Shown here piece by piece: positions 8,843 to 16,934 of a DNA stretch of 64,000 bases (positions are counted from its first letter, which is position 1; each line of letters begins with the position of its first letter). Source of the stretch: Blastococcus sp. TML/M2B. GTDB lineage: Bacteria; Actinomycetota; Actinomycetes; Mycobacteriales; Geodermatophilaceae. Location: the NCBI RefSeq assembly GCF_016612865.1, contig NZ_JAENZZ010000002.1, forward strand, positions 1,736,001 through 1,800,000, in the 5' to 3' direction. The notes beneath the pieces were generated by a model, which had not been told where the DNA came from, did no database searches, and saw only the letters and a list, made by a program, of their open reading frames with translations. Position numbers and translations under genes: made by a program.

Positions 8843-9348
8843 GGCACGTCCTCTCCCTGCAGCACGAGGTCGTCGGAGGGGGACAGCAGGGCCCGCAGCC
8901 GCGCCAGCCCGCGCGAGGCCTGGCTCTTCACCGAGCCGACCGAGCACCCCAGCGCCGCGGCCGTAGCGGCCTCGGAGAGGTCCTCGTGGTAGCGGAGCAC
9001 GACCACGGCCCGCATCCGCGGGGGCAGTGTCGCCAGCGCCGCCACGGCCCGGCCCGGCTCCACCGGCCCGGCCTCGGACGCCGCGCGTTCCGGCAGCCGG
9101 TCGGTGAGCACCTCGCCCACCCGGCGACGGCGCCGCCAGCCGGCGTGCGTGGTCACCAGCACCCGGCGCACGTACGGGTAGGCGGCCTGCGGGTCGGCCA
9201 GCCGCGACCACCGGCGCGACGTCTTCAGCAGCGACGTCTGCAGCAGGTCCTCGGCCAGCCACCGGTCCCCGGTGAGCAGGAAGGCCACCCGCAGCAGCGC
9301 GGGTGACCACTGCTCGACGAAGTCGGCGAACTCCGCCTCGCTGCTCAC
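8839..9348 (-). CDS. ECF RNA polymerase sigma factor, SigE (SigE-family 70/169-aa) type
   Basis: 169 aa with sigma region 2 (FVEQWSPALLRVAFLLTGDRWLAEDLLQTSLLK, residues about 8-40) and sigma region 4 (RMRAVVVLRYHEDLSEAATAAALGCSVGSVKSQASRGLARLR, about 110-150). It would direct core polymerase to a small regulon under an unknown signal. GTG at 9348 is chosen because GGAGG lies 4-5 nt upstream and the sequence opens VSSEAEFADFV as in this family. It is first gene of a three-gene coupled operon with two membrane proteins. Confidence 0.88.
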   Translation of the reverse strand: MSSEAEFADFVEQWSPALLRVAFLLTGDRWLAEDLLQTSLLKTSRRWSRLADPQAAYPYVRRVLVTTHAGWRRRRRVGEVLTDRLPERAASEAGPVEPGRAVAALATLPPRMRAVVVLRYHEDLSEAATAAALGCSVGSVKSQASRGLARLRALLSPSDDLVLQGEDVP

Positions 9349-9435
9349 GGCACCTCCGGTCCGGCGGCCTCCGCGGCCGCCCACCCCTGAACACGCCCGC
9401 AGACCCCGCCGGGGTTGAGAGCCGGACGGAAGAAG

Positions 9436-11022
9436 TCAGACGGCGACGGCGGCGCCGATGATCGCGCGGGCGTCGGAGGCCCCGCGGGGAGGCCCGTCGA
9501 CCGGGAAGTCGATGAGGTGCGCGTGCCCGAAGCCGGCCGGGTCGGGGCGCACCACCTCGACCTCGTGCCCGCGGTCGGCCAGCCCCGGCGCCCAGGACGC
9601 CGGCGCGTGCGACTCGATCCGCACCCGGTGGGTCTCGGGCCGCTCCCAGATGTTGAACCCGGTGCCGCCCTCGACTCCGAGCACCCACCGCGGGGCACCG
9701 ATCACCTCGGCCGGGTCCGCGCCGGTGTTCAGCAGCCGGGCCAGCAGCTGCGTCACCAGCTGGGTCTGGGAGTCCCCGCCCATCGTCCCGAGGACGGCGC
9801 GCAGCGAGCCGTCGGGCCGGGTGACGACAGTCGGCGCCAGCGTGTGCGGCGGCCGCCGGCCGGGCCGGTACTCCGCCGGGTGGCCGGGCTGCAGGCTGAA
9901 GCTGATGCCGCGGTTGTGCAGCAGGATCCCGGCTCCGGGCACCGCGACGTGGCAGCCGAACTCCTTGGCGTTGGACTGGATGAGGCTCACCGCCATCCCG
10001 TCCCGGTCGGCGACCGCGAGGTGGATCGTGCCGCCGTCGCGGTAGCTGTCGTCGAGCGCCAGCCGCCGGTCCGGGTCGAGCAGAGCGGCCCGGGCGTCCA
10101 GCCGGCCGGGCGCGAGCAGCGCGGCGCCGTCGGCGTCCTCCGACAGCTGCGCGACCCGGTCGAACCCGGCCAGCCGCGCCGACTCCACCGCGAGGTGCGC
10201 CCAGTCCGCGCCCTCGGTGGCCGCCGGCAGCCCGACCCGCGCGGCGATCGCCGCCCCCGCGAGCGCCACGTAGCCCGCCGAGTTCGGCGGGACGGTCCAC
10301 ACGCGGTGGCCCCACACCTCCAGCGACAGGCCGTCCACCCAGTCCGCGAGCGGGGTGGTGAGGTCCTCGGGCCGGTACTCCCCCGCGCCCGCCTCGAGCA
10401 GCCGCTCGCCGAACTCCCCGCCGTAGAAGCCCTCCCGGCCCTCGGCGACGATCGCCCGCAGCACGCGGGCCGGCCCGGGCCGCTCCAGGTGGTCGCCGGC
10501 GCGCACCCCGGACAGCACCAGCTCGTCGCAGCCGGTGACGCCGGCCAGCTTCGGCAGCATGAACGCCAGCAGCGGGGACGCCGGGAAGCCCGTCTCGGCC
10601 AGCTCGATCGCCGGCCCCAGGACGTCGGCCATCGGCAGCCGGCCGAGGCGGGCGTGCAGCGCCAGCCAGCCGTCCACGCACCCCGGCACCGGCGCGCTGC
10701 GGACGTCGCCCAGCACCGGCATGCTGCGGTGGCCCTCGGCGCGCAGCCGGTCCGGGTCCGCGCCGCTGCCGGCCCGCCCGGTGGCGTTGAGCACCAGCGG
10801 CTCCGCCGATCCGGTGCCGGGGCCGGCGACCAGCGCCATGAGGTCGCCGCCCATCCCGCACATGTGCGGCGTGGTCACCGTCAGCGCGGCGCTGGTGGCG
10901 ATCGCGGCGTCCACCGCGTTCCCGCCGGCCCGCAGGACCGCGACGCCGACGTCGGAGGCCAGCCGGTCGACGCTGCACACCAGGCCGTCGGGGCCCTCGA
11001 CGGTCGTCGTCCCCCAGGTCAC
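9436..11022 (-). CDS. Gamma-glutamyltransferase family protein (Ntn hydrolase)
   Basis: 528 aa. Enzymes of this family self-cleave at a threonine that becomes the N-terminal nucleophile. Here the matching site is near residue 332 (GGTIHLAVADRDGMAVSL), upstream of SNAKEFGCHV. Other family stretches are AGGNAVDAAIATSAALTV, TPHMCGMGGDLMAL and the C-terminal GTMGGDSQTQLVTQLLARLL. No signal peptide is visible, so a cytoplasmic acylase-like member (cephalosporin-acylase or gamma-glutamyl hydrolase type) is possible. GTG start at 11022 overlaps the PLP decarboxylase stop by 4 bp (GTGA). In mycothiol producers related enzymes act on glutathione-like peptides; the substrate here is unknown. Confidence 0.82.
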   Translation of the reverse strand: MTWGTTTVEGPDGLVCSVDRLASDVGVAVLRAGGNAVDAAIATSAALTVTTPHMCGMGGDLMALVAGPGTGSAEPLVLNATGRAGSGADPDRLRAEGHRSMPVLGDVRSAPVPGCVDGWLALHARLGRLPMADVLGPAIELAETGFPASPLLAFMLPKLAGVTGCDELVLSGVRAGDHLERPGPARVLRAIVAEGREGFYGGEFGERLLEAGAGEYRPEDLTTPLADWVDGLSLEVWGHRVWTVPPNSAGYVALAGAAIAARVGLPAATEGADWAHLAVESARLAGFDRVAQLSEDADGAALLAPGRLDARAALLDPDRRLALDDSYRDGGTIHLAVADRDGMAVSLIQSNAKEFGCHVAVPGAGILLHNRGISFSLQPGHPAEYRPGRRPPHTLAPTVVTRPDGSLRAVLGTMGGDSQTQLVTQLLARLLNTGADPAEVIGAPRWVLGVEGGTGFNIWERPETHRVRIESHAPASWAPGLADRGHEVEVVRPDPAGFGHAHLIDFPVDGPPRGASDARAIIGAAVAV

Positions 11023-12290
11023 GCGCCGGTTCCGGGCCGGGCCGCGCCGTAGGTCGCCGGGCCGGCGTCCGAGGTGCGCCCGCTGCGGGCCACCTCGACG
11101 GCGGTGCCCAGCGCGGCCAGGAACTCGTCGGCCACGCGGTCGTGCACCGGCGACACCATCACGTGCAGCCCGCCGGGCTGCCGGTTCGGGAACCAGCCCT
11201 GCTCGGCCAGGGAGTCGGCCACGACCCGCATGTCCAGCACGTCGCTGCCGAACTGGAAGACGCACAGGTCGGGGGTGGAGGTCAGCGACAGCTCGTCGAT
11301 GGCCTCGATCCCGGCCTGGAGCCGGCGGGTCGCGTCGCGCACCTTGCGCGCCTGGCGCAGGAAGCCCTCCTCGCCGAGGTGCTTCAGCGCCGCCCAGGCC
11401 CCGGCGATCGGCGGCGCCGGGCGGGTGCCGGCCGTGGTGGGCGAGCCGTACATGCCACCGCCCCAGGCGCCGTCGTCGAACCACCACTGCGTCCGGTACT
11501 GGGCGACGTCCCGGTGCAGCAGCACGCTGGCGCCCTTGAACGCGTACCCGTACTTGTGCAGGTCGGCGCTGATGCTCGTGACGCCCTCGACCCGGAAGTC
11601 CCACGGGGGCACCGGCTCGCCCAGCCGCTCCCAGAACGGCAGCATCATCCCGCCCAGGCAGGCGTCGACGTGGCAGAGCACGCCGGCTTCCCGGGCCAGC
11701 GCCGCCACCTCCTCGACCGGGTCGATGACGCCGTACGGGTAGCAGGGCGCGCTGGCCACGACCATGGCGGTGTCCGGCCCGATCGCCGCCTTCATCGCCA
11801 CGACGTCCAGCCGGTAGCCCTCGTCGACCGGCACCCGGACCTGCCTCATGTCGAGCAGGTGGCAGGCCTTCGCGAACGCCGGGTGCGCGGTGATGGCGGT
11901 GACGAGCACCGGGTCCGCGATGCCCTTCTTGCGCGCGGTCTCCCGCGCCACCAGCACCGACATGAAGATCGACTCGGTGCCACCGCTGGTCAGCCCGCCC
12001 GCCCCCGGGGTGCCGTGCAGCAGGCCGGCGACCATGTCCGCGGTCTCCCGCTCCAGCCGGGCCAGGCTCGGGAAGCGCACCGGGTTGAGCGCGTTCTCCG
12101 CCAGGTACTCGCGGCTCACGTCGGCGAGCAGCTCCTCCAGCCCGTCGTCGTCCGGGTGGAAGATCAGCCCGAAGATGCGGCCGCTGCGCCAGTCGGCGTC
12201 GTCGTGCCGGTTCGCCCGCAGCTGCGCGAGGACGTCGTCGCCACCGGACCCGGTGGCGGGCAGGGCGGCTGCGGGCTGAGCGTCGGACAC
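11019..12290 (-). CDS. PLP-dependent decarboxylase / sphingosine-1-phosphate lyase-like enzyme
   Basis: 423 aa of the group II decarboxylase fold. Seen: GGLTSGGTESIFMSVLVARE, HPAFAKACHLL, CHVDACLGGMMLPF with the PLP Asp, and the cofactor lysine in SADLHKYGYAFKGASVLL. The overall pattern, including GGGMYGSPTTAGTRP, is closer to sphingosine-1-phosphate lyase and related bacterial enzymes than to glutamate decarboxylase. The GTG start at 12290 has GGAGG 4 nt upstream. It is coupled to a gamma-glutamyltransferase family gene downstream, suggesting a joint role in an amine or gamma-glutamyl pathway; that is inference. Confidence 0.82.
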   Translation of the reverse strand: MSDAQPAAALPATGSGGDDVLAQLRANRHDDADWRSGRIFGLIFHPDDDGLEELLADVSREYLAENALNPVRFPSLARLERETADMVAGLLHGTPGAGGLTSGGTESIFMSVLVARETARKKGIADPVLVTAITAHPAFAKACHLLDMRQVRVPVDEGYRLDVVAMKAAIGPDTAMVVASAPCYPYGVIDPVEEVAALAREAGVLCHVDACLGGMMLPFWERLGEPVPPWDFRVEGVTSISADLHKYGYAFKGASVLLHRDVAQYRTQWWFDDGAWGGGMYGSPTTAGTRPAPPIAGAWAALKHLGEEGFLRQARKVRDATRRLQAGIEAIDELSLTSTPDLCVFQFGSDVLDMRVVADSLAEQGWFPNRQPGGLHVMVSPVHDRVADEFLAALGTAVEVARSGRTSDAGPATYGAARPGTGA

Positions 12291-12361
12291 GGTGCCTCCA
12301 GAGGTGTGCCGGCGGTCACGCCCGCCGTCCCGGTCGCGGACACTAGCCGCGCCGCCCTGGC

Positions 12362-12367
12362 TAAGGT
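12362..12367 (+). promoter_or_regulatory. Leaderless -10 element for the epimerase gene
   Basis: TAAGGT (TANNNT) ends 7 nt before the GTG at 12375, and there is no Shine-Dalgarno sequence. This supports that start codon. Confidence 0.5.
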
Positions 12368-12374
12368 CGGACCG

Positions 12375-13340
12375 GTGAAGATCCTGGTCCTGGGTGGGAC
12401 GTCGTTCGTCGGGCGCGCGATCGTCGAGGAGGCGCTCTCCCGCGGGGACGAGCTGACGCTGTTCAGCCGCGGGCGCACCGGCACCGAGCTGTTCCCGGAC
12501 GTCGCCCGGCTCGTCGGCGACCGGTCGAGCGGCGACTACGCGGCGCTGGCCGGCACCGACTGGGACGCCGTCGTCGACGTGAGCGGCTACGTGCCCCGCC
12601 ACGTGGCGCAGGCCGCCGGCGCGCTGGCCGGCTCCACCGGCCGGTACCTGTTCATCTCCACCGGCTCGGTCTACGACTGGTCGAGCCCCGTCGACGTCGC
12701 GGACGAGTCCGCGCCCCGGCTCGCGCCCGAGCTCGGCACCGAGGAGGTCACCCCGCGCAGCTACGGCCCGCTCAAGGTGGCCTGCGAGGACGAGGCGCTG
12801 GCCCGCTTCGGCGACCGGGCGACGCTGGTCCGGCCCGGCATCGTCGCCGGGCCGCACGACCAGACCGACCGCTTCACCTGGTGGGCGCGGAAGGCCGCGC
12901 AGGGCGGGATCGTCCCGCTGGCCGCCCGCCCGGACCAGCCGGTGCAGGTCGTGGACAGCCGCGACCTCGCCCACCTCGTGGTCCAGCTGCTGCACGACGA
13001 CCGCGACGGCACGTACAACGCCGTGGGCCCCGCCGAGCCGGTCACGCTGGCCGGGCTGGTCGAGGCCTGCGCCCGCGGCACCGGCGCGACGGTCCAGGTC
13101 GTGCCGGTCGACCCCGCCCTCGCCGGCGCCCCCCTGCCGCTCACCGTCGCCGATCCGCGGTTCGACATCGGCATGCGGCGCAGCGCCGCGCTCGCCCGCG
13201 GCGTCGGCCTGACCGCCACCCCGCTCGAGCAGACGGCAGCCGACGTCGTCGCCTGGGACCGGGAGCGCGGCGTGCCGGCGCTGGCCGTCGACCTGCCGGC
13301 CGAGCGCGAGGCGGCGCTGCGGGCGGCCGCGGGGGCGTGA
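12375..13340 (+). CDS. NAD-dependent epimerase/dehydratase family oxidoreductase
   Basis: 321 aa extended SDR. The N-terminal VKILVLGGTSFVGRAIVEEAL contains the GxxxxG nucleotide loop right after the first strand. ISTGSVYDWSSP and SYGPLKVACEDEAL correspond to the active-site region, where SYGPLK keeps Tyr-x3-Lys. VRPGIVAGPHDQTDRFTWW is typical of the reductase subgroup annotated as nucleotide-sugar or isoflavone-reductase-like. Substrate unknown. Start GTG is supported by a -10 hexamer 7 nt upstream. The stop overlaps the next start (GTGA), coupling it to a spermidine-synthase-like gene. Confidence 0.82.
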   Translation: MKILVLGGTSFVGRAIVEEALSRGDELTLFSRGRTGTELFPDVARLVGDRSSGDYAALAGTDWDAVVDVSGYVPRHVAQAAGALAGSTGRYLFISTGSVYDWSSPVDVADESAPRLAPELGTEEVTPRSYGPLKVACEDEALARFGDRATLVRPGIVAGPHDQTDRFTWWARKAAQGGIVPLAARPDQPVQVVDSRDLAHLVVQLLHDDRDGTYNAVGPAEPVTLAGLVEACARGTGATVQVVPVDPALAGAPLPLTVADPRFDIGMRRSAALARGVGLTATPLEQTAADVVAWDRERGVPALAVDLPAEREAALRAAAGA

Positions 13341-14177
13341 GGACGCCGCCCGGCCCCACGCCCGTCCTCGGCGGCACCGCCGAGCTGCTCGCCGACGCCG
13401 ACCGCGACGGCTCGTGGGTGCTCATGGTCGAGGGCACGCCGCAGTCGCACGTCGACCTCGAGGACCCGACCCACCTGGAGTTCGAGTACGTCCGCCGGAT
13501 GGGCCCACGTGCTGGACCTCGCGGCACCGGAGGGGCAGCCGCTGGACGCCGTCCACCTCGGGGGCGGCGCGCTGACCCTGCCCCGCTACCTGGCGGTCAC
13601 CCGGCCCGGCAGCCGACAGCGGGTCGTGGAGATCGACGCGGCGCTCACCGACCTGGTGCGCGAGCACCTGCCCCTGCCGCGCGGCGCGCGCGTGCGGGTG
13701 CGCGCCGGCGACGCCCGCGAGGCGCTGGAGAGCCTGCGGCCGGCCTCCGCCGACGTCGTCGTCACCGACGTGTTCGCCGGCGCGCGGACGCCGGCGCACT
13801 TCACCACCGTGGAGTTCGCCGCCGCGGTCGCGCGGGTGCTGCGCCCCGGCGGGGTGGCGGTGGCCAACGTGGCCGACGGGCCGCCGCTGCGCTTCGCGCG
13901 CAGCCAGGTGGCGACCCTCCGGCAGGTCTTCGCGCACGTCTGCCTGCTCGCCGAGCCCGGCACGATGCGCGGCCGGCGCTTCGGCAACCTGGTCGCCGTC
14001 GCCTCGGACACCGAGCTACCGCTGGCCGACCTGAGCCGCGCCTGCGCGCGCGACCCGATGCCCGCGCGGGTGGTCGACGGCGCGGACCTCGACCGGTTCG
14101 CCGGGAAGGCCGCACCGGTCACCGACGACGGGGCGCAGCCCTCCCCCGAGCCGCCGGCGGGCGTCTTCGGGCGCTGA
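13337..14177 (+). CDS. Spermidine synthase-like methyltransferase-fold protein; frame broken as sequenced
   Basis: Actinobacterial SpeE-like protein, about 279 aa when repaired. The first part (LADADRDGSWVLMVEGTPQSHV, DPTHLEFEYVRRM) is in one frame. The second part (VLDLAAPEGQPLDAVHLGGGALTLPRYLA, RQRVVEIDAALTDLV, SADVVVTDVFAGARTPAHFTT) is in the next. One extra base in the GGGCCC run at 13501-13506 causes the switch. The GGGALTLPRYL and VVEIDAALTD segments correspond to the nucleotide-binding loop and acidic strand 2 of spermidine synthases. Many such actinobacterial proteins lack proven aminopropyltransferase activity, so function is open. It is coupled to the upstream epimerase (GTGA). Confidence 0.75.
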
Positions 14178-14198
14178 CCGGCGCTCAGGCGGGCCGGG

Positions 14199-14483
14199 TC
14201 ACCAGGAGTTGCCGCGGCGCAGGCCGCGCACGGCCGGGCGCACGTCGACCAGGTAGACCGCAGCGGCGATGACCGCCGGCAGGCCCAGGAAGCTCATCGC
14301 CCCGAACAGGTAGACGAAGACGGCCGCCAGGCCGGTGATCCCCGCCCACGCGGGCTTGGTCAGCTTCCCCATCGCGACGAAGGCCGGCGCGGGCCGGATC
14401 AGCGCGTCGACGAACGCCCACAGGGTCAGGACCTGGGCCGCCACGTAGAGGGCGCCGAAGAGCAGCCCGTCGAACTCCGCCAT
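14199..14483 (-). CDS. DUF2516 family small membrane protein
   Basis: 94 aa with two to three hydrophobic helices (GALYVAAQVLTLWAFVDALI, ITGLAAVFVYLFGAMSFLGLPAVIAAAVYLVDVRP). It matches the actinobacterial DUF2516 family, which includes Rv0476 downstream of hbhA in M. tuberculosis; the order regulator-hbhA-DUF2516 is conserved here. The gene is separated from hbhA by a strong hairpin at 14509-14543, so it may have its own promoter. It is convergent with the SpeE-like gene, leaving 21 bp. Confidence 0.8.
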   Translation of the reverse strand: MAEFDGLLFGALYVAAQVLTLWAFVDALIRPAPAFVAMGKLTKPAWAGITGLAAVFVYLFGAMSFLGLPAVIAAAVYLVDVRPAVRGLRRGNSW

Positions 14484-14508
14484 GACCGCGAGGGTACCCG
14501 GACGCGAC

Positions 14509-14543
14509 AGGGCCCCGGAGCGCTCGCGCAGCTCCGGGGCCCT
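14509..14543 (-). terminator. Strong hairpin downstream of the hbhA-like gene
   Basis: AGGGCCCCGGAGC (14509-14521) pairs perfectly with GCTCCGGGGCCCT (14531-14543) around a 9-nt loop. It lies immediately 3' of the hbhA-like stop on the minus strand. There is no T tract, as is common in high-GC actinobacteria. Confidence 0.7.
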
Positions 14544-14561
14544 GGTTCGTGGGGTGGTGCG

Positions 14562-15371
14562 TCAGCCGTTGCGCTTGGCCGGCACGGCCGCCGGGTCGGT
14601 CCGCTTCGCGGTCCGGGCGCGGGTCACGCGGGCCGAGGCGGCCTTCGTGCCCGAGGTGGCGGGGCTGCTCTTCTTGGCCGGCTTCTTGGCGGCCTTGGGC
14701 GCCTCGACGGCGTCCTCGAGCTCGCTCTTGGCGGCCTCGGCGGAGGCCTCGACCGACGACTCGGCCTTGGCGGCGACCTTGGTGGCCTTGGCGGCGGTCT
14801 TCTGCGCGACCGAGGTCACCTCGTTCGAGGCGTCGGCGACGGCCTCGGCGGTCTCCTCGAGCACGTCCTCCAGGGCGTCCTCGACGACGTCGACGGCGCG
14901 CTCGGCGCGGGCCACGACGCGGCGGAAGGCGGGCTGGCGGCGCAGGTCCTCGACGACGACGGCGCCGCGGCCGGCGAGCGTCTCGACGGTGGCGACCGCC
15001 TGGGTGCGGGCGGTCTCGACCAGGCCGGTGACGGTGCTGCGCAGGGTCTCGACGCGGACGGCCTCGGCCAGCTGCTGCGCCGTGGTGCGGGCGGTGCCGG
15101 CGACCTCGGTGGCGCGGGCACGGGCGGTGCCGGCGGCCTCGGTGGCGCGGGTGCGGGCCTCGCGGACGGCGAGGTCGGCCTGGACCTGGGCCTCGCCCGG
15201 CAGGGCCTCGGCGCGGGTGCGGAACTGGTCGAGGACGGTGCGGGCGCCCTGGACGGCCAGGTCACCGGCGCCGACGACGGCGAGGATCGGGGTGCGGGCC
15301 TGCTCGGCCAGCGTGCGGCCCTGGGCCACGGCGAGCTCGCCGTACTGCTTCACGGTCTGGGTGGGGGTCAT
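14562..15371 (-). CDS. Heparin-binding hemagglutinin (HbhA)-like coiled-coil protein
   Basis: 269 aa. Residues about 1-200 are an uninterrupted heptad-rich helix dominated by Ala, Glu, Thr, Val and Arg. The C-terminal 50-60 residues are Lys/Ala/Pro-rich (KAAKKPAKKSSPATSG), like the lysine-rich tail of mycobacterial HbhA that binds heparan sulfate and DNA. In a non-pathogen the likely role is envelope or nucleoid association. The start ATG overlaps the stop of the upstream HTH gene (ATGA), and the order is as in Rv0474-Rv0475-Rv0476. Adhesin function is inference only. Confidence 0.72.
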   Translation of the reverse strand: MTPTQTVKQYGELAVAQGRTLAEQARTPILAVVGAGDLAVQGARTVLDQFRTRAEALPGEAQVQADLAVREARTRATEAAGTARARATEVAGTARTTAQQLAEAVRVETLRSTVTGLVETARTQAVATVETLAGRGAVVVEDLRRQPAFRRVVARAERAVDVVEDALEDVLEETAEAVADASNEVTSVAQKTAAKATKVAAKAESSVEASAEAAKSELEDAVEAPKAAKKPAKKSSPATSGTKAASARVTRARTAKRTDPAAVPAKRNG

Positions 15372-15871
15372 GCCGACTCCTTCGAGTTGTCAGGGGAGGT
15401 GGTCTGGGTGGTGGCGCGGTGCTCGCGGACGTAGGTCTCGTAGAGCTCCAGCAGCACGGCCTTGTGCCGCTCGGACAGCGCCTCGTCCGATCGGATCGCC
15501 GCCACGGTGTCCGGGTTGCCGGACCGCCGGTCGAGGATCCCGGCCTGCTCGTAGAGCGACTCGGCCGAGATCTTCAGGCCCCGGGCGATCGACGCGAGGA
15601 TCTCCGCTGACGGCTTGCGGAGGCCCCGCTCCACCTGGGACAGGTAGGGGTTGCTGACGCCGGCCGTGCGGGCCAGCTCCCGCAGGGACACCTGGGCGGC
15701 ACTGCGCTGCTCGCGGATGTAGTTGCCCACCTGCGAGCCGACGGCGGTGACGTTGCTCGCCGAGGCGGTCGTGGCCTCGGCGACGGACTCCGCCACGCTG
15801 CCGGCGACGCGGTCCACCAACTCGTGGACCGTGGTCACCTGCTCGCGGACGAACTCTCCCGGTGTCTGCAC
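15368..15871 (-). CDS. XRE-family transcriptional regulator (Rv0474-like)
   Basis: 167 aa. The N-terminal 45 residues form a polar helix. The Cro/C1-type HTH spans about residues 50-105 (YIREQRSAAQVSLRELARTAGVSNPYLSQVERGLRKPSAEILASIARGL, of which ELARTAGVSNPYLSQVERG is the helix-turn-helix). The C-terminal helix has ALSERHKAVLLELYETYV. The GTG start at 15871 is preferred over an upstream TTG at 15907 because TAGCGT on the minus strand ends 7 nt before it. The promoter overlaps a long inverted repeat, suggesting autoregulation. It is coupled to the hbhA-like gene by a 4-bp overlap. Confidence 0.82.
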   Translation of the reverse strand: MQTPGEFVREQVTTVHELVDRVAGSVAESVAEATTASASNVTAVGSQVGNYIREQRSAAQVSLRELARTAGVSNPYLSQVERGLRKPSAEILASIARGLKISAESLYEQAGILDRRSGNPDTVAAIRSDEALSERHKAVLLELYETYVREHRATTQTTSPDNSKESA

Positions 15872-15878
15872 GGCTACG

Positions 15879-15926
15879 ACGCTACCCCCGGGTGCTAGCT
15901 CCTGCAAGCGGAGCTGCTAGCACCCG
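15879..15926 (-). promoter_or_regulatory. Promoter with long inverted-repeat operator for the HTH-hbhA operon
   Basis: The -10 hexamer TAGCGT is on the minus strand at 15879-15884. Just upstream, CGGGTGCTAGC (15889-15899) and GCTAGCACCCG (15916-15926) form an 11-bp perfect inverted repeat with a 16-nt spacer. A second nested pair (AGCTCC at 15898-15903, GGAGCT at 15910-15915) lies inside. The repeat covers the -35 position, so a protein bound here would block transcription. The encoded XRE regulator is the obvious candidate. Confidence 0.6.
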
Positions 15927-15959
15927 GCTGTCTGCCGCGTCACACCCGGAGAGGGCCGC

Positions 15960-16934
15960 TCAGACCGCCAGAGCCGGGGCGGCGCGAACCGCGCCGACGG
16001 TCCCCTCACCCCCGGCGAGCGGGGTCCGCGCCCACGGTGCGAGCACCTCGGCGGGCACGCCGAGCCGGCGCAGCCCCGCGGCGAGAGCCGGTCCCCGCCC
16101 GCGGTCGCCGCCGTCGTCCAGCTTGAGGGCCACGGCGCCGGCGCCGGGCAGCGCGGCGACGTGCACGCCGTCGGCCCCGCCCTTGACCAGCAGGCCGGCG
16201 ACGGCGCGCATCAGGTCGGTGTCCTCGCGGCCGGTGCCCGCGACGAACCACGGCTGGGCGCGCATCGCGTCGGCGACGGCCCGCGCGTGCGTGCCGGGGT
16301 CGGCCTGCACCAGGGAGAGGACGCCGCGGGCCAGGCCCGCCGGCGAGAGCGCGTGCTGGGGCGCACCGCAGCCGTCGACGACGACGGCGGTCACCGGTTC
16401 GCCGGCCGCTTCGCCCAGCCGCGCCTCGATCGCCTGCTGCAGCGGGTGCTCGCGGCTCAGGTAGCCCTCGACCGGCCAGCCCGCCGCCACGCAGGCCGCC
16501 AGCATCGCGGCGTGCTTGCCCGAGCAGTTCATCGCCAGCCGGTCGGGGGCCCGGCCCTCGACCAGCCAGGCCGCCCGGGTCGCCTCGTGCGAGGGCAGGG
16601 CCGGCGGGCAACCGAGGTGCTCCGGCCCGAGGCCCGCGCCCGCCAGGACCGCCGCCGCGAGCTCGCGGTGCGCGTCCTCGCCGCTGTGCGAGCCGGCGCC
16701 GATGGCCAGCTCCGCCTCGTCCCGGGGCATCCAGCCGGCGGCCAGCAGCGCGGTCGCCTGCACGGGCTTGTTCGACGAGCGCGGCAGCACCGGCCGGTCG
16801 ACGGCGCCGAGCGCGAACCGCACGTCCCCGTCAGGGCCGAGGACGACCAGCGAGCCACGGTGCACCGACTCGACGAAGCCGGAGCGCTCGACCTCGACCA
16901 GGACCGGGTTGTCCGGCCAGGAGGAGGAGCTCAT
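15960..16934 (-). CDS. L-asparaginase II family amidohydrolase
   Basis: 324 aa of the asparaginase type found in actinobacteria and Rhizobium (not the E. coli AnsB fold). Seen: RGSLVVLGPDGDV, RPVLPRSSNKPVQATALL with the conserved SSNK, the GSHSGEDAH block, NCSGKHAAMLAACVAAGWP, DGCGAPQHALSPAGLARG and the C-terminal KLDDGGDRGRGPAL. It would hydrolyse asparagine to aspartate and ammonia in the cytoplasm. The ATG start overlaps the rsiG stop (ATGA), so it is co-translated with that anti-sigma gene. Confidence 0.85.
   Translation of the reverse strand: MSSSSWPDNPVLVEVERSGFVESVHRGSLVVLGPDGDVRFALGAVDRPVLPRSSNKPVQATALLAAGWMPRDEAELAIGAGSHSGEDAHRELAAAVLAGAGLGPEHLGCPPALPSHEATRAAWLVEGRAPDRLAMNCSGKHAAMLAACVAAGWPVEGYLSREHPLQQAIEARLGEAAGEPVTAVVVDGCGAPQHALSPAGLARGVLSLVQADPGTHARAVADAMRAQPWFVAGTGREDTDLMRAVAGLLVKGGADGVHVAALPGAGAVALKLDDGGDRGRGPALAAGLRRLGVPAEVLAPWARTPLAGGEGTVGAVRAAPALAV

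Noticed and set aside
15872-15907. Earlier TTG start for the XRE regulator
   Set aside because: It lies inside the operator-like inverted repeat and has no ribosome site, while GTG at 15871 has a -10 hexamer 7 nt upstream.
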